DNA from: Paraburkholderia phenoliruptrix
Lineage (GTDB): Bacteria > Pseudomonadota > Gammaproteobacteria > Burkholderiales > Burkholderiaceae
Reading direction: 5' to 3'
Length of the DNA: 64,000 nt
Assembly (NCBI RefSeq): GCF_019511605.1
Contig: NZ_JAEUAV010000008.1
Span: 1-64,000, forward strand
Below the pieces are notes generated by a model. The model searched no databases. It was not told the DNA's origin and saw nothing but the letters and a program-made list of their open reading frames with translations. A program made the position numbers and the translations under genes. This document shows, in pieces, positions 27,005 to 35,001 of the stretch (position 1 is its first letter; each line of letters opens with the position of its first letter).

Positions 27005-30000
27005 TTACTTTTCGCCGTCCAGTTCGGGCATCGGCGCGAACAGTGCGTCGATGTCGTCGTCGGAGAACTTGACGGCGCCGGCGGCGTCTTCGGAGAGAAT
27101 GCTGTCCGCGAGGCTGGCCTTCTGCTCCTGCAATTCCACGATCTTTTCCTCGATGCTGCCCGCCGCTATCAGCTTGTAGACGAACACGGGCTTGTCCTGA
27201 CCGAGGCGGTGCGCGCGGTCGGTGGCCTGGTTCTCGGCAGCCGGGTTCCACCAGGGATCGTAGTGAATCACGGTGTCGGCGGCAGTCAGATTCAGACCCA
27301 CGCCGCCCGCTTTGAGGCTGATCAGGAACAACGGCACCTCGCCCTGCTGGAAGCGCTGCACAGGGGTGATCCGGTCCGCCGTGTCGCCAGTCAGGATCAC
27401 GTACGCAATTGCAGCTTCGTCGAGCGCCTGCGCGATCAGCGACAACATGCCGGTGAACTGCGAAAAGAGCAGCACGCGGCGTCCTTCTTCTATGAGTTCT
27501 GGCAGCATCGAAAGCAGCAAATCGAGCTTGGCCGAACGCGTAGGTCGCGCGCCTTTCTCGGGCTTCTCGGGCTTGTCGGACACGCGCGAGAGCTTGCGCG
27601 GCGAGTCCTCGGGGGTTTTGTCGTTGGAGTTGGCGTGGGCGTGCGCCTGGACGTTGGCTTGGGCCTGGACGTCGGCTTGGGCGTTGGCGTCGGCCTCGTC
27701 GGCCTGGGCCAAGGCTTGGGCTCCCGCGTGGGTGTCGGCGTGCACTCCGGCTTGCCCCTGAGCTTCAGCCTCGGCCTCTGCCGCCCGCAGCGAGCGCACG
27801 AGACGCGGATCGCAACACACTTGCCGCAACTTCAACAGCGCATCGAGCACGATGATGTGGCTGCGCGCGAGCCCCTGCGCGCTCACCGCGGCGCGCACAC
27901 GCTCCTGCATCGCCGTGCGCACGGTTTCGTACAGATCGCGCTGCGCGCCTTCCAGATCGACGGAACACACAATCGTCGTCTTGGCCGGCAGCTCTTTCGC
28001 GACTTCGTCCTTGCGACGCCGCAGCATGAATGGCCGGATGCGCCGCGCGAGCAGCGAGCGGCGCACGCCGTCGTGGTTTTTTTCGATCGGATTGCGCCAG
28101 CGGCGCGTGAAGTCCTTCTGCGAGCCGAGAAAGCCCGGCAGCAGAAAATCGAACTGCGACCACAGCTCGCCGAGATGATTCTCGAGCGGCGTGCCGGTCA
28201 GACACAAGCGGTGGCGCGCGCTCAACCCGCGGATCGCCTGCGCGGCTTTCGTGGTGGCGTTCTTTACGTACTGCGCCTCGTCGAGAATGAGCAGGTGATA
28301 CTCGTGCCCGGCCAATACTTTCTGGTCGCGCCACAACAACGCGTAGGTGGTCAGAATCAGTTCGTGTTCGCCGATCTGCTCGAAGCGCTCCTTGCGCTGC
28401 GGACCGTTGAGCACCAGCACCTTCAACTCGGGTGCAAAGCGCCGCGCTTCCTCGCGCCAGTTGTGCACGAGCGTGGTCGGCACGACGATCAGCGCGGGCT
28501 TGTCAAGGCGCCCCGCTTCACGCTCGGCGAGAATGTGCGCGAGCGTCTGCACGGTCTTGCCGAGGCCCATGTCGTCGGCGAGCACGCCGGCCAGGCCCTG
28601 CTCGCGCAAATACTGCATCCAGTTCAAACCCTGCTGCTGGTATGCGCGCAGTTGCGCGCGCAACGCCGTGGGCACCGGCACGTCGCGCAAGCCCGGACCC
28701 GCCTGCAAGCGCGCGGCGAGCTGGCGGATCGAATCGTCGCCGCGAAACTGCCAGCGCCCGGTGTCGTTCAACGCTTCGAGGCGGCCTGCGTCGACGGACG
28801 GCACGCGCAGCGGCTCGCCTTCGGCGAGCGCGCCGCCAAGCGAATCGAACAGGTCGACCAGCACGCGCACCACTGGCTTGAGCCGGTCGGCGCGCAGCCG
28901 CAGCCGCTTGTTCTCTTCGGTTTTCAGCTCGATCGGCTCGTCGTCGGGAATCGCTTCGAGCGCGCCGCCAAGCCAGCGCCGGTCGCGGCGAAACAGATCT
29001 GCGAGCAGCGGCTCCAGCCGCACATTGCGCTCGCCGATGCGAATGCCCATTTCCAGATCGAACCAGCCGTCGCCCGCCTGATGCGCGGTGCCGTCGATCG
29101 CATCGATTTCGATGACGTTGTAGCGGAATTCCGGCGCCATCGTCACGCGCCAGCCCTTGCTGACGAGATCCGGCACGGCCTCGTTGACGAACACGGACCA
29201 CGCCTCGTCATCGGGCAAGCCGAGCATCGTGTCGGGCAACAGGCGCGAAGCGAACACGCGGCTCGTGGGCACTTTCTGCAGGCCGGTCTTGCGCAGTTCG
29301 AGCAGGCGCTTTTTCTCGACCTCGTAGCGGCGCCGAATATGAAGGACCTCGCCGCCCGGCACCGGCACGAGCGTCACGCTGCTATCCACGTTGATGCTGA
29401 CGCCGTCGTAGTCGAAGCTCACGCCGGCCAGTTCCACCGCCGGAGCAGCCGCGGCCCTGGTGGCCCTGGATGCCTTCTCGGCCCTGGTTGCCTTGCTTGT
29501 CCGGGCGGCAAACGGCAGCGCATGGCTGTTGAGCGTGAGCACAGGCACGGGCTCCACGTCGATCACGCGGATCGCCGACGCTTCGGGGGTGGGCGGCAAC
29601 GGCAGGTCCGGCGCGACCTCGCGCAGCACCGACGCGACGAGCGGCGCTTCGGCAAGCGAGATGGGCGGCATGGCCAGATAGTCCGGCAATTGCTGGAACG
29701 GCAGCGACGAGCGGACGATCCCCGCCTCTCGCGCCACTCCGTCCACGTACCAGACGGGCTCGGTCGGCAGCACCATCGTGGCGCGCGGCTCCGTGCACAG
29801 AACCGGACGCAGCCGCTGGTCCGCAAGCGGCTCCCATTCGATGCGACCGGGCCGGTCCGCGGCACGCACGAGCGGCGTGGGCGCGTCGTCATGCGGCGCG
29901 ACCTTGAAGTCGAAAAAGAGGCGCCCGGTCACGATGAGTTTTTGCAGCATCTCCGCGCCGTTCGTGCCGCGCAGAACGAATTGCCCGAAGTCTTCGCGCG

Positions 30001-30682
30001 CCCGGCCAAGCCACAGGCCGCGCAAAATGGACAAGTCTTCGTCGGACACGAACCTCGGCTGCTTGAGCAGCGCCGACTCGACATTGCCCCACGTCTCGCC
30101 GACTTCGACGATCCTGCCGTTAGCGTCGCAGCGCGCACGGTACAGCACGACTTCATGCCGCTTGTGGAAGTCGGACCAGTTCAGCCGATAGGCGAGCGTC
30201 TCGGTGCGCGCGGCCGTCGCCTTTTGCGCGGCGGCGTCGGCGGCCTCCGCGCGGGCGCGAAAGCGCTCCAGCCAGCTGACGAGTTCGGGGCGCACGCCCT
30301 GCTGCGTCTGCCGCGGGCCGAAGCTCTCCGGCGTGCCCGGCTCTGCCGTGGGTGCGCTGTCGTCGCGTTCGGCGTCGTCCACGCGGACGATATGGTCCAT
30401 CTCGTCGTGATACTCGAGTTCGGCGAGCAGCAGCGCGGCCACGTGCTTGCAATTGCGGCCGACGGGGCAACTGCAGTCGCTCTGCGCCCACGGCGTGCCG
30501 CCGTCGGTGCGAAAGCGCACGCGTGTCCTGTAGGGCTCAGGCTCGCTGCCCTGCACGCGGCCCGTCAGCGTGGCTCCATGCCACTGCACGTTGCTGACGG
30601 GGCCCACCGCGCGCGCCTTGGCCACGGTGTGGTCTCCGAGCCAGTCTGCAATCCGTTCCCGATCGAAGAAAACTGACGACAT
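27005..30682 (-). CDS. SWIM zinc-finger SNF2-family DEAD/DEAH helicase
   Basis: 1225 residues from the ATG at 30682. A SWIM zinc finger (Cys70, Cys72, Cys78, His80: CSCPVGRNCKH) is followed by a long SNF2-associated region, then the SNF2 ATPase: Walker A DDMGLGKTVQT (about 702), DEAQ box LLILDEAQYVKN (about 800), LTGTPLENHLGELW, and the helicase C lobe with LLFSQFTGML and QATDRAHRLGQDK. A bacterial Swi2/Snf2-type DNA translocase, perhaps for transcription or repair. Residues about 965-1045 are an Ala/Gln/His-rich insertion between the two lobes encoded by imperfect repeats. The frame is open upstream to 30985 but only through simple repeats. Confidence 0.93.
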   Translation of the reverse strand: MSSVFFDRERIADWLGDHTVAKARAVGPVSNVQWHGATLTGRVQGSEPEPYRTRVRFRTDGGTPWAQSDCSCPVGRNCKHVAALLLAELEYHDEMDHIVRVDDAERDDSAPTAEPGTPESFGPRQTQQGVRPELVSWLERFRARAEAADAAAQKATAARTETLAYRLNWSDFHKRHEVVLYRARCDANGRIVEVGETWGNVESALLKQPRFVSDEDLSILRGLWLGRAREDFGQFVLRGTNGAEMLQKLIVTGRLFFDFKVAPHDDAPTPLVRAADRPGRIEWEPLADQRLRPVLCTEPRATMVLPTEPVWYVDGVAREAGIVRSSLPFQQLPDYLAMPPISLAEAPLVASVLREVAPDLPLPPTPEASAIRVIDVEPVPVLTLNSHALPFAARTSKATRAEKASRATRAAAAPAVELAGVSFDYDGVSINVDSSVTLVPVPGGEVLHIRRRYEVEKKRLLELRKTGLQKVPTSRVFASRLLPDTMLGLPDDEAWSVFVNEAVPDLVSKGWRVTMAPEFRYNVIEIDAIDGTAHQAGDGWFDLEMGIRIGERNVRLEPLLADLFRRDRRWLGGALEAIPDDEPIELKTEENKRLRLRADRLKPVVRVLVDLFDSLGGALAEGEPLRVPSVDAGRLEALNDTGRWQFRGDDSIRQLAARLQAGPGLRDVPVPTALRAQLRAYQQQGLNWMQYLREQGLAGVLADDMGLGKTVQTLAHILAEREAGRLDKPALIVVPTTLVHNWREEARRFAPELKVLVLNGPQRKERFEQIGEHELILTTYALLWRDQKVLAGHEYHLLILDEAQYVKNATTKAAQAIRGLSARHRLCLTGTPLENHLGELWSQFDFLLPGFLGSQKDFTRRWRNPIEKNHDGVRRSLLARRIRPFMLRRRKDEVAKELPAKTTIVCSVDLEGAQRDLYETVRTAMQERVRAAVSAQGLARSHIIVLDALLKLRQVCCDPRLVRSLRAAEAEAEAQGQAGVHADTHAGAQALAQADEADANAQADVQAQANVQAHAHANSNDKTPEDSPRKLSRVSDKPEKPEKGARPTRSAKLDLLLSMLPELIEEGRRVLLFSQFTGMLSLIAQALDEAAIAYVILTGDTADRITPVQRFQQGEVPLFLISLKAGGVGLNLTAADTVIHYDPWWNPAAENQATDRAHRLGQDKPVFVYKLIAAGSIEEKIVELQEQKASLADSILSEDAAGAVKFSDDDIDALFAPMPELDGEK

Positions 30683-30860
30683 CAGCGGGCATCCCCTTTC
30701 AAGCCGGCTAAGGCAAGCGGCACGGGAATCCGTGCGGCGGACGGCGCGCTGTCCACCGCTACGGACGCCCCGAGGCGTCGTTTGCCAGTGATAACCGGCC
30801 ATTTTACGCGTTGGCGGGATTTGGCTGTGTGAGGCGGCGCTCGTCGGGCGGCGGGGTTTG

Positions 30861-30950
30861 GGGGCTTTGGGCTTTGGGCTTTGGGCTTTGGGCTTTGGGC
30901 TTTGGGCTTTGGGCTTTGCGGCTTTGCGGCTTGCGGCTTGCGGCTTGCGG
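30861..30950. repeat. 7-bp tandem array CTTTGGG, G-quadruplex-capable
   Basis: Seven exact copies of CTTTGGG (30865-30913), preceded by GGGG and followed by CTTTGCGG twice and CTTGCGG three times. On the plus strand this gives eight GGG runs separated by four bases, enough for two intramolecular G-quadruplexes. It lies in the 320-bp gap between the helicase start and the DUF4148 gene; the rest of that gap shows no gene. Confidence 0.95.
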
Positions 30951-31001
30951 CCTTCGCTTCGCGCCTTGTGCGGCGCGTCACGCACAAGCCGCGAGGCACG
31001 C

Positions 31002-31268
31002 TCAGTTCACGCCGCCAGCCGGCGCGCTTTGGCTTGCCACGCGGCTCGCAGCGGCCTCGGCGGCCAGCGCCTCCTTGTGTTGCTCGACCTGGTGTGCGAA
31101 CACGGGGCTCACGTCGGGATACGACGCGTCGGTCACGTAATTGAGGCCGTTCTGCTCCGCCGTGATCAGCTCCTGGTAGACCTCGGCGCGCGTCTTGCCC
31201 TGCGCAAAAACATTCGACGATGCAGCCAGAACGACGACAGACAAGGCGGCAAAAGCGATCTTCTTCAT
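31002..31268 (-). CDS. DUF4148 family exported protein
   Basis: 88 residues. Signal peptide cut near NVFAQG, then the DUF4148 core (KTRAEVYQELITAEQNGL, VSPVFAHQVEQ). This family is abundant in Burkholderiales and of unknown function. Preceded by CCGGAGTTCATC. A copy of the ECF-type motif lies 39-67 bp upstream of its start. Confidence 0.9.
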   Translation of the reverse strand: MKKIAFAALSVVVLAASSNVFAQGKTRAEVYQELITAEQNGLNYVTDASYPDVSPVFAHQVEQHKEALAAEAAASRVASQSAPAGGVN

Positions 31269-31306
31269 GATGAACTCCGGTAAGTGATGTGCGGGTTTGC
31301 ATCAGG

Positions 31307-31335
31307 GCGAACCACCCTTTTCCGGCTTTTATTCC
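31307..31335 (-). promoter_or_regulatory. candidate ECF promoter in front of the DUF4148 gene
   Basis: On the minus strand GGAATA (31330-31335), 17 bp, GTTCGC (31307-31312). Weaker member of a set of four such motifs in 1.1 kb. The implied transcript start is about 30 bp before the ATG at 31268. Confidence 0.5.
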
Positions 31336-31371
31336 TGTGCGAGGCTTCAGGAAAAAACATTTTTGCAGCGC

Positions 31372-31400
31372 GGAATAAAGTACAGCGCGAAGGGGTTTGC
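31372..31400 (+). promoter_or_regulatory. candidate ECF promoter (distal) for the anti-sigma-like gene
   Basis: GGAATA (31372-31377), 17 bp, GTTTGC (31395-31400), plus strand, about 150 bp before the gene at 31547. Same core as the site at 31483 with one extra spacer base. Confidence 0.45.
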
Positions 31401-31482
31401 TCGCCGTCGCGCAACGCGTCGATCGCGCGGTGAACTACGATGAAGCACGGTCAGAAGTTTCGGCACGCCCGCCCGGCCGAGC

Positions 31483-31510
31483 GGAATAAAACGCGCGCGA
31501 CAGTGTTTGC
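31483..31510 (+). promoter_or_regulatory. ECF sigma promoter for the anti-sigma-like gene
   Basis: GGAATA (31483-31488), 16 bp, GTTTGC (31505-31510), within the longer shared block TGTTTGCACT. The same block at the same spacing occurs in front of the sigma gene at 32433. About 35 bp before the start codon at 31547. Confidence 0.65.
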
Positions 31511-31546
31511 ACTCCATAGCCGGATTTCGACCGGAGATCTTTCATC

Positions 31547-32281
31547 ATGAAACCAACCGACGCCCCTGCCGATTCGCCGCTTTCCGAAGCCGACATTCAG
31601 GCCTACGCCGACGGCACCTTGTCGCCTGCGCGCGCCTCGTTCCTGCGCGACTACCTGATGCGCGATCCCGCCGAAGCCCGCCGCGTGGCCTTCTACGGCA
31701 AGCTGAACGAGCAGATTCAGCGCTCCTTTCAGACGACCGACGAACCCGCGCCGAGCGCCTTCGACGGCGGGCGCAATGCGCCGGGCCGCCGGGGTCCGAG
31801 CGTCGCCAGGTCGCCCCTGCGCAGGACATGGCGCGCGTTGCTTGCGCTCGTCATTGCGTGCGTTGCGCTGGGCGGCTGGCTTGCGGCCACGCAGGTCACA
31901 CAGCAGGCGCTCAACAATGCGGCGGTAATGGTGCTGGCTGAAACCGCCGCCGCGCCCTATCCCGCCGCCACGCCAACGCGCCGGGAGCCGTCCGCGCCGA
32001 ACCTGGAGGCGATCGGGCTGCGGCTCGTCGATGAGCGCGTGCTGTCGCTCGGCCTGTTGCAGCGCGCGACCGGCTTTGTCTATTTGAACCGCGACGGCCA
32101 ACCCGTGGTGGTGCTGTCCACTCTCGCCCTGCTCGCGCCCGCACAGCCGCAATGGTCCGCGCGCCGCATAGGCGACGTGCGCCTGCTTACATGGACAGAC
32201 CAGCGCCAGCGCTTCGTGGTCGCCGGCAATGCGCGCACGCATGGCCTGATGCGTGCCGCCGACGTCATGACCATGCAATGA
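31547..32281 (+). CDS. anti-sigma factor-like membrane protein
   Basis: 244 residues. An N-terminal cytoplasmic helical segment (SEADIQAYADGTLSPARASF) resembles the second anti-sigma gene downstream and other short anti-sigma domains, but has no zinc-binding HxxxCxxC. One transmembrane helix (about 92-112, LLALVIACVALGGWLAAT) is followed by a periplasmic domain. It reads in the same direction as the sigma gene 151 bp downstream. The role is inferred from context and the shared N-terminus. Confidence 0.7.
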   Translation: MKPTDAPADSPLSEADIQAYADGTLSPARASFLRDYLMRDPAEARRVAFYGKLNEQIQRSFQTTDEPAPSAFDGGRNAPGRRGPSVARSPLRRTWRALLALVIACVALGGWLAATQVTQQALNNAAVMVLAETAAAPYPAATPTRREPSAPNLEAIGLRLVDERVLSLGLLQRATGFVYLNRDGQPVVVLSTLALLAPAQPQWSARRIGDVRLLTWTDQRQRFVVAGNARTHGLMRAADVMTMQ

Positions 32282-32328
32282 CGTGTGCGCGGCAAGACAT
32301 GCGCGTGGCATGCCCCTTCAACAGCGTG

Positions 32329-32356
32329 GGAATAGAATCCCCTCACGCGTGTTTGC
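32329..32356 (+). promoter_or_regulatory. ECF sigma promoter for the sigma factor gene
   Basis: GGAATA (32329-32334), 16 bp, GTTTGC (32351-32356), inside TGTTTGCACT. It is identical in both boxes and spacing to the site at 31483, which suggests autoregulation. Confidence 0.65.
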
Positions 32357-32432
32357 ACTATCAACGCGAGCGGCGCCCGGACGAGGCGCCGCCGTTCACT
32401 GTTCACGAGAGGCCCCATGATCGGGATGAAGA

Positions 32433-32951
32433 ATGGATGTTCGTGACGAGTTAATGGAGCACGTGCCGCGGCTGCGGCGCTACGCGCGGGCGCTGATCAA
32501 CAATCGCGACCTCGCGGACGATCTGGTGCAGGACACGCTGGAGCGCGCGCTCGGCCGCACCGGCATGTTCGAGCCCGGCACCGACCTGCGCGCGTGGCTG
32601 TTCACGATCATGCACAACGTGTTCGCCAATCAGGCGCGCAAGGCGTCGTCGCGCGCGGTCCACGTGGCCGTCGACGACGAAAGCGTCCACGAAAGCGAAT
32701 TCGCGGTGCCGGCGCAACAGGTGCGTTCGCTCGAAATGCGCGATCTGGACTACGCGTTGCAGCGTCTGCCGCTCGAGCAACGCGAAGTGGTGCTGCTGGT
32801 CGGCCTCGAGGAAATGAGCTACGCCGACGTCGCGCTCGCGCTGAACGTTCCCATCGGCACGGTCATGTCGCGGCTTTCGCGCGGACGCGAACGGCTGCGG
32901 GCGTTGATGGCGGGCAGCCAGCCCGGTGCGAAATTACAGGTGGTGCGATGA
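32433..32951 (+). CDS. ECF-family RNA polymerase sigma factor
   Basis: 172 residues. Region 2 (RLRRYARALINNRDLADDLVQDTLERAL, seen as ADDLVQDTLERAL then LRAWLFTIMHNVF) and region 4 (LQRLPLEQREVVLLVGLEEMSY, VPIGTVMSRLSRGRERLR) are typical of ECF sigma factors. The stop overlaps the start of the downstream anti-sigma gene (ATGA), so the pair is translationally coupled. Confidence 0.95.
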   Translation: MDVRDELMEHVPRLRRYARALINNRDLADDLVQDTLERALGRTGMFEPGTDLRAWLFTIMHNVFANQARKASSRAVHVAVDDESVHESEFAVPAQQVRSLEMRDLDYALQRLPLEQREVVLLVGLEEMSYADVALALNVPIGTVMSRLSRGRERLRALMAGSQPGAKLQVVR

Positions 32952-33772
32952 GCGACCAACATATGCCGATCACTGAAGAAGAGTTGCACGCGTACGTGGA
33001 CGGCACGCTGTCCGACGAACGGCGCGCCGAAGTGGAGCGCGCGCTCGAGCAGAACCCCGAACTGGCTGCGCGGATCAGCGACTATTTCTCGCTGAACAGC
33101 CTGCTCCATGAGCGCTACGACCGCGTGCTGAACGAACCGGTGCCCAAGCGCCTGCAGCCGGCCGCGCCGCGCCGTTCGCGGGTTGCCGCGAACTGGCCGC
33201 AATTTGCGGGCATGGCGGCGGCGCTGGTGCTGGGCATTGGTATCGGATTCGGCACGCACATGGGGCAGGACGCGATGCCGACCATGGCCGGTTCGGCCAA
33301 CACGCGCCCGGTTAGCGCGGACAGCTCCGAGATGCTCGCGCATCAGGCTGCGGTGGCGCACGTGGTTTACATGCCGGCCGTGGACCGGCCCACCGACATG
33401 AGTGTCGATCACGAGCAGGATTTCGTGCAGTGGCTCGCGAATCGCCTCGGCACCAACGTGCACCCGCCGATGCTGGCAAGGCAAGGCTTTGCCCTCTCCG
33501 GTGGACGCCTGCTGCCGGGTCCGGACGGCCAGACGGCGCAATTCATGTATCGCGGCCCCAACGGCGAACGCGTGACGCTGTGCATCTCGCGCCGTCAGGT
33601 GAATTCGAACACCACCGCGTTCAAGCTGTATCAGGACGGACCCGTCAACGTGTTCTACTGGGTCGATGGCGACTTCGGCTATGCGGTGTCGGGCGGTATA
33701 GACCGCAAGCTGTTGCTGCAACTCTCGCATGACGTGTATTCGCAACTGACCAGTGCGGCGCCGCCCGGCTGA
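32948..33772 (+). CDS. anti-sigma factor, membrane-anchored
   Basis: 274 residues. The N-terminal segment (EELHAYVDGTLSDERRAEVE) is the anti-sigma domain expected to bind the sigma factor encoded just upstream. One transmembrane helix (about 83-100, FAGMAAALVLGIGIGFGTH) is followed by a periplasmic sensory part. The domain has no zinc-finger cysteines. Translational coupling to the sigma gene supports the assignment. Confidence 0.88.
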   Translation: MSDQHMPITEEELHAYVDGTLSDERRAEVERALEQNPELAARISDYFSLNSLLHERYDRVLNEPVPKRLQPAAPRRSRVAANWPQFAGMAAALVLGIGIGFGTHMGQDAMPTMAGSANTRPVSADSSEMLAHQAAVAHVVYMPAVDRPTDMSVDHEQDFVQWLANRLGTNVHPPMLARQGFALSGGRLLPGPDGQTAQFMYRGPNGERVTLCISRRQVNSNTTAFKLYQDGPVNVFYWVDGDFGYAVSGGIDRKLLLQLSHDVYSQLTSAAPPG

Positions 33773-33794
33773 TGTCCACCACGAGCCGCGCGCC

Positions 33795-34700
33795 TCAGCG
33801 TGCGGCAGACTGGATCAGTTGGCGCGGCGTCACGCCGAGCAGGCGTCCCATCCAGTGCGCCATGTGACTCTGGTGCGCGAAGCCGGCCTCGAGCGCGACC
33901 TGGCTCGCGGAGAGCCGGCCCTGCAGCAATAGCGTGCGGGCCCGTTCGACGCGCCGCTGCACCACGTACTGATGCACGGGCACGCCGAGCGTCGCGCGAA
34001 ACAGCACCTTGAAATGCGGCACGCTCAGATCGGCCAGTGCGGCCAGTTCGCTTAGCGTGAGGCGGCGCTCCAGATGTGCCTCGATGAACTCGGTCACGCG
34101 TGCCGCCGTTCGCGGCGCGAGCGTGCGCCGCTTTTCATCGAGCGAGGGCGCGCCGCCTATCAGACGCACCACCATTGCCGTGCAGAGACTCTCCGCGTAG
34201 AGCGGATCGGACGCGTCGTCCGCCTCCAGTTCGGCACGCAATGCCCACGCCAGGTGCGTAAAGCGCGGATCACGCAGCTGGAATTGCGGACGGATCTGCG
34301 AGGCGCCTGCCTTCAATGCGAGTTGTTCCGCTGTTCTGCGCGCGAATTCTTCGCCGATCCATACGCTGAAGATGGTGCAGGCGGATTCGTCGCTCCACTG
34401 TCCGTCGAGCCCTGCGGGTATCACATCCGCGTCGCCGTGCGCCTGAATGCGCGAGTGCGGCTTCTCGTTGCAGAGACAGCGCGCCCGCACCGGGCTGCCC
34501 ACATGCACGCCCACGCGATGATGCCTGTACGCCGGCAGCCGGTGCATGCCGGCCGACACATTGACCAGCTCCGCGCCGAAGCCCTGCCAGCCGAGCGTTT
34601 TGCTCGTGCGTAAAGCGATGCGCGAGCCGCTGTGTGCCGGTGGGAGCGGTGCGTGGGTCAGTGCGTGGGTCGGACTGGCGGCGGGTGTGACGGCGCTCAT
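33795..34700 (-). CDS. AraC-family transcriptional regulator
   Basis: 301 residues. The C-terminal AraC DNA-binding domain is clear (LTLSELAALADLSVPHFKVLF, then ASQVALEAGFAHQSHMAHWM and LLGVTPRQL). The N-terminal effector domain is not assigned. It is divergent from the NmrA-like gene, a possible target. Confidence 0.9.
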   Translation of the reverse strand: MSAVTPAASPTHALTHAPLPPAHSGSRIALRTSKTLGWQGFGAELVNVSAGMHRLPAYRHHRVGVHVGSPVRARCLCNEKPHSRIQAHGDADVIPAGLDGQWSDESACTIFSVWIGEEFARRTAEQLALKAGASQIRPQFQLRDPRFTHLAWALRAELEADDASDPLYAESLCTAMVVRLIGGAPSLDEKRRTLAPRTAARVTEFIEAHLERRLTLSELAALADLSVPHFKVLFRATLGVPVHQYVVQRRVERARTLLLQGRLSASQVALEAGFAHQSHMAHWMGRLLGVTPRQLIQSAAR

Positions 34701-34763
34701 GGTTGCCTCGCGAATGGCGATCTGTCTGCGCGCATTGTGCCGGGTTTTTGGCAGCCGCGCTTT

Positions 34764-34787
34764 GGGGCTGGGGCTTCGGGCGTGGGG
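34764..34787 (+). repeat. G-quadruplex motif between divergent genes
   Basis: GGGG-CT-GGGG-CTTC-GGG-CGT-GGGG on the plus strand in the 300-bp region between the AraC regulator and the NmrA-like gene. The rest of the region has no gene; it should contain both promoters, but I could not pick convincing boxes. Confidence 0.7.
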
Positions 34788-35001
34788 CTTGCGTGCTTTC
34801 GGCGCTTTCGCGGCTCGCCAAGCCGTCTGCGCTCGTTTCTGGCCGCGCGGACACTCGCGTGGCCCGCTCCTTGCCGCCAGCGCAAAGCAGCAACCGCGCG
34901 CAATCGATCATCCGAATCTGCTCATCTTCATCTTCACGTGCGCGTTTTGCGTGGCAGCCGTCTCTATGATCCGTCCATGACGATCCAATAAGGGACCTTA
35001 C

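Noticed and set aside
30683..30985. Lys/Pro/Ser-rich extension of the helicase
   Set aside because: It is the CTTTGGG array read through in frame; the ATG at 30682 starts the conserved protein.
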